From assembly GCA_016710965.1 (NCBI GenBank), contig JADJTW010000033.1, positions 1 to 64,000 of the forward strand: 64,000 nucleotides of DNA, read 5' to 3'. Of the stretch, positions 11,130-18,912 are shown in pieces. The notes under the pieces are model-generated. The model was given only the letters and a program-made list of their open reading frames with translations, was not told the origin of the DNA and searched no databases. Position 1 is the first letter of the stretch, and each line of letters starts with the position of its first letter. Both the position numbers and the translations under genes were made by a program. This DNA comes from Flavobacteriales bacterium. GTDB taxonomy: Bacteria; Bacteroidota; Bacteroidia; Flavobacteriales_F; PHOS-HE28.

Positions 11130-11627
11130 TCAGTGTTTGTGTGTTTCCAATTCCAGTAGGAAACGATCGACCACTTGCGTGACGGCCGTATCCGTGCTCA
11201 ATGTCTTGTACTTGGTGAAGCACGCGATCGCTTGATCGGTGCTGTCCAAGGTGGCATAGGTGCGCCCTAGGTAGAACCAGACGTCAGGAAAGCCCGTCTC
11301 GTCCAAGTCCCTCACCTTCTTGAAACGCTCCAACGCCTTCTCGTGCTGTCCGCTTTGGATGCTGAAAAGCCCCAGATGCCAGTGCGCTTCGGCATTGTCG
11401 GGCTCCTGCTCCACGATTTCGCGCAGCATCTTGATGCCGCGCATGGGGTCCTGGCCTTGCACCAAGGCGACGGCCTCGGTGAGCTTCGTGCCCGAAGGAG
11501 CCATGGCCATTGCAGCCTGGGCTTCATCTTGTTTCCCCGAAGGTGTTCGGGGCGCCATTACCAAAAGAACGGTCACTACCAAAGCGGCCAGGAGCACGAG
11601 CAATTGGGGCTTCTTCAAGCCCATCAT
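11130..11627 (-). CDS. Membrane-anchored TPR protein
   Basis: 165 residues: one N-terminal transmembrane segment (LLVLLAALVVTVLLVM, about residues 9-24), a short linker, then two to three TPR-like helix pairs (about residues 60-150, with NAEAHWHLGLFSIQSGQHEK and FYLGRTYATLDSTDQAIACF). TPRs mediate protein-protein contacts; the partner is unknown. Its ATG overlaps the HU stop (ATGA), so the two are translationally coupled. The gene is commonly found beside HU in this phylum. Confidence 0.8.
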   Translation of the reverse strand: MMGLKKPQLLVLLAALVVTVLLVMAPRTPSGKQDEAQAAMAMAPSGTKLTEAVALVQGQDPMRGIKMLREIVEQEPDNAEAHWHLGLFSIQSGQHEKALERFKKVRDLDETGFPDVWFYLGRTYATLDSTDQAIACFTKYKTLSTDTAVTQVVDRFLLELETHKH

Positions 11628-11920
11628 TGCGCGCCGCCCTCCGGGCGGTTCTTCACCTTGTCCACGAACACGTCAGCGGGCTTGAAGGCCGGGATGTCGT
11701 GAGCGGGGATGATGATGGTGGTGTTCTTCGCGAGGATGCGGCCGGTCTTCTGGGCCCGGTGTTTCACCACGAAGCTCCCGAACCCGCGCAGATGCACATT
11801 CTCTCCCTTGGCCAGGCTGGTCTTCACCTCCTCCATCAGCGATTCCACGATGGTGCTTACCACCAGCCGTTCCACGCCTGTCTTCTTCGCCATGATGCTC
11901 ACCAGCTCTGCCTTGGTCAT
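11624..11920 (-). CDS. HU/IHF-family DNA-binding protein
   Basis: 98 residues, the full size of an HU subunit, starting at ATG 11920 with TKAELVSIMAKKTG. The helical dimerisation region is followed by GFGSFVVKHRAQKTGR, where the beta arm begins, and IPAFKPADVFVDKV at the end. It binds and bends DNA as a dimer. The arm motif KTGRI departs from the usual RNPxTG, as in many Bacteroidota paralogues, so I do not assign HupA/B. A TATATTTG promoter lies 24 bases upstream, and the gene is divergent from mutY with a 70-bp shared region. Confidence 0.93.
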   Translation of the reverse strand: MTKAELVSIMAKKTGVERLVVSTIVESLMEEVKTSLAKGENVHLRGFGSFVVKHRAQKTGRILAKNTTIIIPAHDIPAFKPADVFVDKVKNRPEGGAQ

Positions 11921-11943
11921 AACCCTGCTTCGGTTTGGGGCCG

Positions 11944-11951
11944 CAAATATA
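11944..11951 (-). promoter_or_regulatory. Bacteroidota -7 promoter element for HU operon
   Basis: On the minus strand the sequence reads TATATTTG, a perfect match to TAnnTTTG, with a TTG 19 bases further upstream matching the -33 element. It lies 24 bases before the HU start codon. Confidence 0.75.
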
Positions 11952-11975
11952 GCCGGATGACCCATCCGCGCAACC

Positions 11976-11983
11976 CATCTTTG
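11976..11983 (+). promoter_or_regulatory. Probable -7 promoter element for mutY
   Basis: CATCTTTG (one mismatch to TAnnTTTG) ends only seven bases before the mutY ATG at 11991. If used, the transcript would start at or very near the start codon. Confidence 0.5.
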
Positions 11984-11990
11984 TGCCTGT

Positions 11991-13040
11991 ATGCCAGCGG
12001 CTTCTTGGTTCTCCCGTGCCCTGCTTCCCTGGTACCGGGAGAATCGCCGCGATCTCCCCTGGCGTGCCACCACCGACCCCTATAGGGTCTGGCTCAGTGA
12101 GGTGATCCTGCAGCAGACCCGGGTTGACCAAGGACTGGCCTACTGGCATCGCTTCGTGAAGCGGTACCCAACCGTGAAGAAGCTGGCGGCTGCCTCGGAA
12201 GATGAAGTGCTTCGCCTATGGCAGGGCTTGGGCTACTATAGCCGTGCCCGGAATCTTCGGGTTGCGGCGAAGCAGGTGGTGCGAGCCCATGGCGGAAGCT
12301 TCCCTGCTGACTACACGACCCTGAAGAAGCTCAAAGGCGTGGGTGAGTACACCGCTGCGGCCATAGGGTCCATCTGCTTCGGTCTGCCCGAGCCGGTGGT
12401 GGATGGGAATGTCTATCGCGTGCTGGCTCGCTGCTTCGGCGTAGCTACGCCCATCGATAGTTTAGCTGGCCGCCGGGAATTCCGGGAATTGGCTGCGAAA
12501 CTGCTCGACCCCACGGCGCCGGGCGACCACAACCAGGCAGTGATGGAATTGGGTGCGACGGTTTGCACCCCGAAGAACCCACGTTGCGATGATTGCCCAC
12601 TCAAGCGCAAGTGCATCGCAAGGGTGTCGAAGCGGATCGGAGCGTTGCCGGTGAAGGACAAGAAGGCCAAAGTGCGCAACCGGTACTTCAACTACCTGCA
12701 CGTTGAGGTGAACGGACGCACCTACTTCACCAAACGCAGCGCGAAGGACATCTGGCAGGGACTGTACGAGCTGCCACTGATCGAAAGCCGGAAAGCGCTA
12801 ACGGCCTGTTCCATGGAAGCGGAATTGGGCCGCGGGTGGACTTCTCTCGGTCGCCCTGTACGGATGAAGCACATCCTCAGCCACCAGGTCCTGCACGCCA
12901 CGTTCTGGCGGATGAAGGTCCCCGCAGGAGCACGCAGGCCCACGCATTGGATCGCTGTCCCAGCCGGAGCAATAGAGCGATATGCCTTGCCACGACTGAT
13001 CGAACGCTACCTCGCCCAAGCTGCCGGAAAGCGCCCTTGA
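11991..13040 (+). CDS. mutY: A/G-specific adenine DNA glycosylase
   Basis: Removes adenine mispaired with 8-oxoguanine in base-excision repair. 349 residues. The catalytic Glu lies in SEVILQQTRV (about residue 37), the helix-hairpin-helix is LKGVGEYTAAAIG followed by the catalytic Asp in VVDGNVYRVLAR, and the 4Fe-4S ligands are C-x6-C-x2-C-x5-C in CTPKNPRCDDCPLKRKC. A C-terminal NUDIX-like domain (about residues 225-345) recognises 8-oxoG. All key residues are present and the length is normal. It is divergent from HU and is followed 35 bases later by ssb. Confidence 0.97.
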   Translation: MPAASWFSRALLPWYRENRRDLPWRATTDPYRVWLSEVILQQTRVDQGLAYWHRFVKRYPTVKKLAAASEDEVLRLWQGLGYYSRARNLRVAAKQVVRAHGGSFPADYTTLKKLKGVGEYTAAAIGSICFGLPEPVVDGNVYRVLARCFGVATPIDSLAGRREFRELAAKLLDPTAPGDHNQAVMELGATVCTPKNPRCDDCPLKRKCIARVSKRIGALPVKDKKAKVRNRYFNYLHVEVNGRTYFTKRSAKDIWQGLYELPLIESRKALTACSMEAELGRGWTSLGRPVRMKHILSHQVLHATFWRMKVPAGARRPTHWIAVPAGAIERYALPRLIERYLAQAAGKRP

Positions 13041-13075
13041 CCGAACCGCTATCTTCGACCTCCATTCCCAACGCC

Positions 13076-13510
13076 ATGTCCGGAGTCAATAAAGTCATCC
13101 TCGTCGGCAACCTCGGCGCCGACCCCGAAGTGCGGCACTTGCAGAACGGTGCGGCCGTCGCCAATTTCAACGTTGCCACCACGGAGGTCTTCAAGGACAA
13201 GCAGACCGGAGAACGACGCGAGATCACTGAATGGCACCGCGTAGTGGCGTGGCGCTGGAACGCCGAAGTTGCCGAGAAGTACTTGCGTAAAGGCAGCAAG
13301 GTGTACGTGGAAGGCAAACTGCGCACGCGCAAGTGGCAGGATAAGGACGGCCAGGACCGCTACACCACCGAGATCCTCGTGGATGAGATCAAATTGCTCG
13401 ATCGCCCGAACCAGGGTGCTCACACCGACCAACCGCCTGCAGCCGCGGGCGCTCCTGTTGCCGCCCCGGTCAGCGCACCTGCCGACGAGGTGGACGATCT
13501 TCCGTTCTGA
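13076..13510 (+). CDS. ssb: Single-stranded DNA-binding protein
   Basis: 144 residues with an N-terminal OB fold (starts MSGVNKVILVGNLGADPEVR; WHRVVAWRWNAEVAEKYLRKG in the middle), a Pro/Ala-rich linker and the acidic tip DEVDDLPF that recruits repair and replication partners. The start at 13076 is fixed by the conserved N-terminus. A near-consensus TATCTTCG at 13050-13057 could give it its own promoter within the mutY-gldD run. Confidence 0.97.
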   Translation: MSGVNKVILVGNLGADPEVRHLQNGAAVANFNVATTEVFKDKQTGERREITEWHRVVAWRWNAEVAEKYLRKGSKVYVEGKLRTRKWQDKDGQDRYTTEILVDEIKLLDRPNQGAHTDQPPAAAGAPVAAPVSAPADEVDDLPF

Positions 13511-13535
13511 TCGCCGCCCTACCTAGACCGCCATC

Positions 13536-14870
13536 GTGGAGCCTCCTTCCGTCCAATCATTGAGCATCGCCCTGTACTGGCGTCCGTTGGATGCGACAAC
13601 CGCTGTCTTCTTGGTGGTCATTGGCTTGTTGCTGATCTGCTCCGCAGCCATGAGCGCCAGTGAGGTGGCGCTGTTCTCGCTTTCGCCCACGCAGTTGCGC
13701 GACTTGAAGGAACGCGGTGGACAATGGGGCCATCGTGTGCTCGACCTTCTGGCCAAGCCCCGTCGCCTGCTGGCCACCATCCTCATAGCCAACAACATGG
13801 TGAACGTGGGCGTGGTCATCCTCAGCGCCGTAGTCGTGGAGCGGCTATTGGAGGTGGAGCGCCTCTCGGAAACAGTGGTCTTCGTCGTGCAGGTGCTGGC
13901 GGTCACCTTCCTCCTTCTACTGGTTGGCGAGGTGCTTCCCAAAGTGTACGCCACCAGCAACGCTATGCGCGTGGCGCAATTGCTGGTGGGGCCGCTCCTT
14001 GTTCTTCGCTTCGCATTCAAGCCCTTGAGCGAAACGCTCGTGCGAAGCACCACCTTCATCGAGAAGCGATACCGACGCAAGGGCGGGCAGCAGATCAGTG
14101 TGGATGCCCTGGGCCATGCCTTGGACCTCACCAAGGACGCCAGCACCACGGCCGAGGAGCAGCGCATCCTGCGTGGCATCGTCAAGTTCGGCAACATCGA
14201 GGTGAGGCAGGTGATGCGGCCCAGGACCGAAGTGATCGGTTTCGATCGCGAACGCACTTTCGCCGAACTGCTCACGGCCATCGTAGATAGCGGCTTCTCT
14301 CGCGTTCCGGTGTACGAAGGCACCTTGGACCGTGTGACCGGCGTGCTCAACATCAAGGATGTGCTTCCGCACCTGGACAAGCAGGAGTACAACTGGCACG
14401 AGCTGTTGCGGGAGCCCTACTTCGTTCCAGAAGGCAAGAAGCTCGACGACCTGCTGAAGGAATTCCAGCACGAGAAAGTCCACCTGGCCGTGGTCGTGGA
14501 TGAGCACGGCGGAACCAGCGGTATCATCACGCTCGAGGATGTCATCGAGGAGATCGTAGGTGAGATCACGGACGAGTTCGATGAAGAGGACCTCATTTAC
14601 AGCAAGCTCGATGACCGCACCTGGGTATTCGAAGGCCGCGCCCCGTTGCCAGATGTGTACCGGGTGCTGGGCGTGGATGGGAAGGTGTTCGATGAGAACA
14701 AGGGCGACAGCGGCACCTTGGGCGGTTTCGTGCTGGAGCTCACCGGCCGCATACCGAAGAAAGGCGAACGCGTGGACCTGCAGAACTACACCTTCGTAGT
14801 GGAGGCCAGCGACAACAAGCGCGTGCGCCGTGTGAAGGTGGTGGTGCATGATGAAGCGAAGGAGCCATGA
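13536..14870 (+). CDS. gldE: Gliding motility-associated protein GldE (CorC/HlyC family)
   Basis: 444 residues from a GTG start 25 bases after ssb. It has an N-terminal CNNM-type membrane domain with several hydrophobic helices (about residues 20-190), a pair of CBS domains (about 210-340, including VMRPRTEVIGFDRERTF and GIITLEDVIEEIVGEITDE) and a C-terminal CorC/HlyC domain (about 355-440). The position directly before gldD and after ssb is the standard arrangement of gldE in Bacteroidota. GldE is a cytoplasmic-membrane protein that supports GldD function in gliding and T9SS. Confidence 0.93.
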   Translation: MEPPSVQSLSIALYWRPLDATTAVFLVVIGLLLICSAAMSASEVALFSLSPTQLRDLKERGGQWGHRVLDLLAKPRRLLATILIANNMVNVGVVILSAVVVERLLEVERLSETVVFVVQVLAVTFLLLLVGEVLPKVYATSNAMRVAQLLVGPLLVLRFAFKPLSETLVRSTTFIEKRYRRKGGQQISVDALGHALDLTKDASTTAEEQRILRGIVKFGNIEVRQVMRPRTEVIGFDRERTFAELLTAIVDSGFSRVPVYEGTLDRVTGVLNIKDVLPHLDKQEYNWHELLREPYFVPEGKKLDDLLKEFQHEKVHLAVVVDEHGGTSGIITLEDVIEEIVGEITDEFDEEDLIYSKLDDRTWVFEGRAPLPDVYRVLGVDGKVFDENKGDSGTLGGFVLELTGRIPKKGERVDLQNYTFVVEASDNKRVRRVKVVVHDEAKEP

Positions 14871-15466
14871 CGAAACAGTTTTCCATCATCGCTCTGGCAA
14901 CCACGCTCGCAAGCCTGTTCTTCAGTTGTGCGGAAGACCCGGTGCCCAAGCCGAAGGGCTGGCTGCGATTGGACCTTCCTCCACAGCGCTTCGTTATTCA
15001 GGAGGAAGCGCCGTTCAGCGTGGAGAGGCCGGTGTATTCCGTCCTGGTCGAACGTCCGACACGAGACAGCTCCAGATGGTACGACCTGCGCTTCAAGGAC
15101 CAGCGTGCCACCGTGCATATGACCTGGAGCGCGGTACACGGCGACCTGCCGGAGCTGATCGAGGATGCGCATGCCTTCAAGCAACAGCATGAAGCCAAGG
15201 CGGCCAGCATCCGCAGTGAACGTGTGCTGCGCGATAGCGCCAGGGTCTTCGGAACCTTCTTCGATGTGGAGGGTGAGGTGGCCAGTCCGCTGGTCTTCTA
15301 CCTCACCGACAGCACGGACAACTTCCTGTACGGTTCTCTCTACTTCGAAGCGCGACCGAACGCTGATTCATTGGCACCGGTAACGGAACGATTGCGAGAA
15401 GATGTGCGGTACTTCGCCGCTACGTTGAGGTGGCGAGCGGTCGCCCGGTTCGATGCACGGCCTTGA
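14867..15466 (+). CDS. gldD: Gliding motility lipoprotein GldD
   Basis: 199 residues. A lipoprotein signal ends at the lipobox LFFSC (Cys about residue 21), followed by the family N-terminal motif PKPKGWLRLDLP. GldD is a lipoprotein needed for gliding and for T9SS-dependent secretion in flavobacteria. Its ATG overlaps the gldE stop by four bases (ATGA), indicating coupled translation. Its 3' end overlaps the convergent haem A synthase gene by 47 bases. Confidence 0.93.
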   Translation: MTKQFSIIALATTLASLFFSCAEDPVPKPKGWLRLDLPPQRFVIQEEAPFSVERPVYSVLVERPTRDSSRWYDLRFKDQRATVHMTWSAVHGDLPELIEDAHAFKQQHEAKAASIRSERVLRDSARVFGTFFDVEGEVASPLVFYLTDSTDNFLYGSLYFEARPNADSLAPVTERLREDVRYFAATLRWRAVARFDARP

Positions 15467-16457
15467 GCAGCACCGCGAGCAGCACCAAGGCCCCGAACTG
15501 GTGCAACACTCCGAGATCGATGCGCACAGCCGTAAGCAGCGTGAGCACGCCCAGGGTGAACTGCAGCAGCACGGCCAGCAGCAGCCACCACCACACCCGG
15601 TGCAAGGCCGCTGTGCCACGGAAGCGTAATGCATAAGCCACCACCGCAGCGGCCAGCACCCACGCCAGGTTGCGGTGTACGAACTGCACGCCGTCCTTGT
15701 GATCGGCGAAGTCGTGCCAGAAGGACCCGGATGCGGTGACGTTCTCCGGCATGAACTCGCCGTTCATGAGCGGCCACGTGGTGTAAATGCGCCCGGCGTC
15801 TAGCCCTGCTGTGAAGGCCCCCCAGATGATCTGCACCATGAGCAGCAGGAGCAGCGCGCGTGCCCCTCGGCCAGCCGCCCGACCATCGCCAGTGAACGAA
15901 CTGCGTTGGTCGATGATGTCCCACACGGTCCAGAACACCAGGCCGAACACGCTGAACGCTGCGCACAAGTGGATAGCCAGTCGGAAGTGGCTCACATCCG
16001 TGCGTTCGTTCAAACCGCTCTTCACCATGAACCAGCCAAGCGCGCCCACCAGTCCACCGCCGATGAGGATGGCGATGGACCGCCGCATGAGCCAGCCATT
16101 CAACAGGCCCTTGCGCCAGAAAATGACGAAGGGAACGAAGAACACCAGCCCCATAAGCAGCCCCCAGTTGCGATGGAGGTATTCCCAGAAGTAGATGCTC
16201 TTGAAACCCGCCAGGTCCATCTCCGCGTTCACGATGGCATATTCGGGTATCCGCTTGTAGGCATCGAACTCGGCCTGCCACTCCGCTTCGTTCATCGGTG
16301 GAAGGGCACCGGTCACGAGTTTCCATTCGGTGATGCTGAGACCACTTTCGGTGAGACGTGTGATCCCGCCGATGACCACCATGCATGCGATGAGCACGCA
16401 GCCCGTGACCAACCAAATGATCACCGGTCTGAGGCTGCGCAAGCTGGGTTCCTCCAT
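15420..16457 (-). CDS. ctaA: Haem A synthase (COX15/CtaA family)
   Basis: 345 residues with eight predicted membrane helices in two four-helix halves. It oxidises haem O to haem A for cytochrome c oxidase. Family features are GGITRLTESGLSITEWK near the N-terminus and paired haem-ligand His residues in LHRNWGLLMG, HFRLAIHLC, VHRNLAWVL and LHQFGALVLL. It is the longer COX15-like class. No ctaB or oxidase genes are next to it. It is convergent with gldD, overlapping by 47 bases. Confidence 0.94.
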   Translation of the reverse strand: MEEPSLRSLRPVIIWLVTGCVLIACMVVIGGITRLTESGLSITEWKLVTGALPPMNEAEWQAEFDAYKRIPEYAIVNAEMDLAGFKSIYFWEYLHRNWGLLMGLVFFVPFVIFWRKGLLNGWLMRRSIAILIGGGLVGALGWFMVKSGLNERTDVSHFRLAIHLCAAFSVFGLVFWTVWDIIDQRSSFTGDGRAAGRGARALLLLLMVQIIWGAFTAGLDAGRIYTTWPLMNGEFMPENVTASGSFWHDFADHKDGVQFVHRNLAWVLAAAVVAYALRFRGTAALHRVWWWLLLAVLLQFTLGVLTLLTAVRIDLGVLHQFGALVLLAVLLKAVHRTGRPLATST

Positions 16458-16517
16458 GGGTTGGCGAAACTACCGGGCCACGGCCAGCGGATCGTCATGG
16501 ATCAGGGTTAAACGAAA

Positions 16518-16535
16518 AAGGGGCCGAAGCCCCTT
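16518..16535 (-). terminator. Rho-independent terminator of the HMA lipoprotein gene
   Basis: On the minus strand AAGGGGC-TTCG-GCCCCTT is followed directly by TTTCGTTT. The 7-bp stem with a stable UUCG loop lies 21 bases after the stop at 16556. Confidence 0.85.
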
Positions 16536-16555
16536 CCGCTTGAAGGTCCACGTGC

Positions 16556-17074
16556 CTACTCGCCAAGAATGCGGCTGAGCAGGGCGAGGATGCTGGGTAC
16601 TACAAGTTCCTTCGGAACCACCACGCTCACCTCGCCATCTCGCTGTTCCTTTTGGGCTTCGCTATTGCTGGTGGTGCTGCCCTTCACCTCCTTGGTGATG
16701 GTGATAGCCAGCACTTTGTATTGCCCGTCATACAGCTTCTGGATCGCTTCGACCAGCTGCGCGTCGGAAACCTTGCTGTCATCGTAGGTCACGATCGCGT
16801 GGTCCGGGCCCTCGGTCACGCTCATCTTGATCTCGGTGCCGGTGACACCCAGCGATGCGAGCGCCTTCTTGATCGCGCCGCCGCACATCATTTCGCAGCT
16901 CATGCCGTCAATGCTGAGATCGGCCGTCGTCACGGGCTCTCCGCTGGTGATGGCCACCTCCTTGACGACACGATCAACCCCTGGGACAACAGCATCGGCA
17001 ACAGGAGAGGTTCGGCTGCACCCAAGTAGCAGCACGGCGCTGAAGAAGACGGAGGGAAGGAGAAGTGCGTTCAT
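16556..17074 (-). CDS. Lipoprotein with heavy-metal-associated (HMA) domain
   Basis: 172 residues from ATG 17074. The signal peptide ends at a lipobox (LLLGC, Cys about residue 19). A ferredoxin-like HMA domain follows (about residues 50-120) with the metal site GMSCEMMCGG. The spacing is CxxxC rather than the CxxC of copper chaperones; this variant is common in Bacteroidota exported HMA proteins. The polar C-terminal tail has no recognised domain. It probably binds metal in the periplasm or at the outer membrane. It has a TACATTTG promoter 47 bases upstream and its own terminator, so it is monocistronic. Confidence 0.8.
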   Translation of the reverse strand: MNALLLPSVFFSAVLLLGCSRTSPVADAVVPGVDRVVKEVAITSGEPVTTADLSIDGMSCEMMCGGAIKKALASLGVTGTEIKMSVTEGPDHAIVTYDDSKVSDAQLVEAIQKLYDGQYKVLAITITKEVKGSTTSNSEAQKEQRDGEVSVVVPKELVVPSILALLSRILGE

Positions 17075-17120
17075 GATCGTTGTTCTGCGCTCATGGGACG
17101 CATGAGCTTGCAAATCGTTA

Positions 17121-17128
17121 CAAATGTA
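17121..17128 (-). promoter_or_regulatory. -7 promoter element for HMA lipoprotein gene
   Basis: The minus strand reads TACATTTG, a perfect TAnnTTTG match, 47 bases upstream of the ATG at 17074. Confidence 0.6.
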
Positions 17129-17150
17129 GATGGACGGTTGGGCTATCGGA

Positions 17151-17158
17151 TAGATTTG
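17151..17158 (+). promoter_or_regulatory. -7 promoter element for EamA permease gene
   Basis: TAGATTTG, a perfect TAnnTTTG match, lies 65 bases before the ATG at 17224. It is divergent from the previous element, giving a back-to-back promoter region. Confidence 0.6.
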
Positions 17159-17223
17159 GCCGTCATCGGGTCAACGGTACGATCCCAAGGGAACCGTCCA
17201 TCACAGAGGAGCGAGCAGCAAGC

Positions 17224-18123
17224 ATGGGCGGCAAGGAGAAGCAAGGCGGGATCTGGCTCTTGTTGGGCATTCTCGCCCTCATCTGGGGCAGCTCCTTCAT
17301 CCTGATGAAGCGCGGGCTCTACCACGAGGAGGTGGCCGTGCTCACCCCGTGGCAAATGGCCACCGCGCGGCTTTCCATCGCCTGGTTGGCGCTATCGCCA
17401 CTGCTGTTCCGGCACATCGCCTTGCTACCGAAGCACTGGTTGCCCTTGCTTGGTTCGGGTGTGCTCGGCAACGGCATCCCTGCCTTCCTCTTCGCCACGG
17501 CGCAAAGCCGGATCGAGAGCGCGTTGAGCGGGATGCTCAACAGCCTCACCCCGCTCATGACCCTGCTTACCGGCGCCTTGTTCTTCGGCACCCGGGTCCG
17601 GGGGGTGCATGTATTCGGTATCGCTCTGGGGCTGGTGGGGGCAGCGGGCCTCGTCGCTTTCAATAGCAAGGACGGGTTGCCGTCCTGGAGCGTTTATGCA
17701 GTGCTGCCTGTTGTGGGCACATTGTGCTATGGCGCCAGCGGCAACATCGTGAAGAAGTACTTGTACATGCTTCCGGCGGAGGCCACCTCGGCGCTGGCGC
17801 TCACCTGGGTGGGGCCGGTGAGCATCGGGTTGGCGCTTGGCAGCGGGTTGCCCGAAGCGCTTCGGACCGATCCGAATGCGTGGCGTGCCTTGGGCTACGT
17901 GGCCATCCTGGCGGTGATGAGCTCGGCGCTGGCCCTTGTGCTTTGGAACATGTTGCTCAAACGCACATCCGCGCTGCGCGCTTCGATGGTCACCTATCTC
18001 ATGCCAGTGGTCGCCATAGGTTGGGGCCTGCTGGACAGGGAGACCGTTGGCTGGCAGCAGATCGGCATGATCGCACTTGTGCTTGCAGGGGTCTACATCG
18101 TAAGCGTGGCGGAGAGGCGCTAG
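17224..18123 (+). CDS. EamA/DMT-family transporter
   Basis: 299 residues with about ten membrane helices in two EamA repeats (about residues 8-140 and 155-297). The first contains LALIWGSSFILMKRG, the typical drug/metabolite-transporter opening. The substrate cannot be read from sequence; relatives export amino acids or metabolites. The ATG at 17224 is preferred over upstream starts because AGAGGAGCG precedes it and the membrane helix begins soon after. A glycosyltransferase follows 28 bases later. Confidence 0.9.
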   Translation: MGGKEKQGGIWLLLGILALIWGSSFILMKRGLYHEEVAVLTPWQMATARLSIAWLALSPLLFRHIALLPKHWLPLLGSGVLGNGIPAFLFATAQSRIESALSGMLNSLTPLMTLLTGALFFGTRVRGVHVFGIALGLVGAAGLVAFNSKDGLPSWSVYAVLPVVGTLCYGASGNIVKKYLYMLPAEATSALALTWVGPVSIGLALGSGLPEALRTDPNAWRALGYVAILAVMSSALALVLWNMLLKRTSALRASMVTYLMPVVAIGWGLLDRETVGWQQIGMIALVLAGVYIVSVAERR

Positions 18124-18139
18124 GTTGTGGCCTGGAGAC

Positions 18140-18147
18140 CATCTTTG
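18140..18147 (+). promoter_or_regulatory. Possible -7 promoter element for glycosyltransferase gene
   Basis: CATCTTTG (one mismatch to TAnnTTTG) ends four bases before the ATG at 18152. If used, this mRNA would be leaderless. Confidence 0.4.
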
Positions 18148-18151
18148 CCGC

Positions 18152-18907
18152 ATGTACCTGGGCCAGAAGGTGGTGGTGGTGCTGCCGGCGTATCGCGCGG
18201 CGCTCACCTTGAAACAGACCTACGATGAGATCCCCTTCGACCTGGTGGACGAGGTCGTGCTGGTGGATGACAAGAGCCCGGACAACACCGTGCAGGTGGC
18301 CGGCGAATTGGGATTGAAGCACATCGTCATCCACCAGAAGAACACCGGTTATGGCGGCAATCAGAAGAGCTGCTACGACAAGGCGAAGGAACTAGGGGCG
18401 GACATCGTGGTGATGCTGCACCCCGATTACCAGTACACCCCGAAGCTGCTGGCCAGCATGATCACCCTCATCGGCAACGGCGTGTATCCGGTGGTCTTCG
18501 GCTCACGCATCCTTGGTGGGGGCGCGCTGAAGGGCGGTATGCCGCTGTACAAGTACGTCTTCAACCGCATGCTCACCTTGGGACAGAACCTGTTGATGGG
18601 GGAGAAGCTGAGCGAGTACCACACCGGCTATCGCGCATTCCACCGCAAGGTGCTCGACGCCTGCGACTACCACCGCTGCTCGGACGACTTCGTCTTCGAC
18701 AACCAGATGATCGCGCAGATCTTCTGGAATCGCTTTGAGATCGCCGAGATCACCTGCCCGACGAAATACTTCGATGAAGCCAGCAGCATCAACTTCAGCC
18801 GCAGTATGACCTACGGCCTTGGTGTGGTGCGTACGAGCTGGCGGTATTTCCTGGCCCGCACAGGGATCCTTGGCTGGCCGCTGCTCGGAGGAACTCGTTT
18901 TAGTTGA
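18152..18907 (+). CDS. Glycosyltransferase family 2 protein
   Basis: 251 residues with a GT-A fold: VVVVLPAYRAALTLKQTY at the start, DEVVLVDDKSPDNT for nucleotide-sugar binding, and HPDYQY as the metal-site region. It resembles the dolichyl- or undecaprenyl-phosphate sugar transferases (DPM1-like) without C-terminal membrane helices. That fits the next gene, a lipid-sugar-using GT-C enzyme five bases downstream. The likely role is making a lipid-linked sugar donor for it. The sugar is not predictable. Confidence 0.88.
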   Translation: MYLGQKVVVVLPAYRAALTLKQTYDEIPFDLVDEVVLVDDKSPDNTVQVAGELGLKHIVIHQKNTGYGGNQKSCYDKAKELGADIVVMLHPDYQYTPKLLASMITLIGNGVYPVVFGSRILGGGALKGGMPLYKYVFNRMLTLGQNLLMGEKLSEYHTGYRAFHRKVLDACDYHRCSDDFVFDNQMIAQIFWNRFEIAEITCPTKYFDEASSINFSRSMTYGLGVVRTSWRYFLARTGILGWPLLGGTRFS

Positions 18908-18912
18908 CTCAC

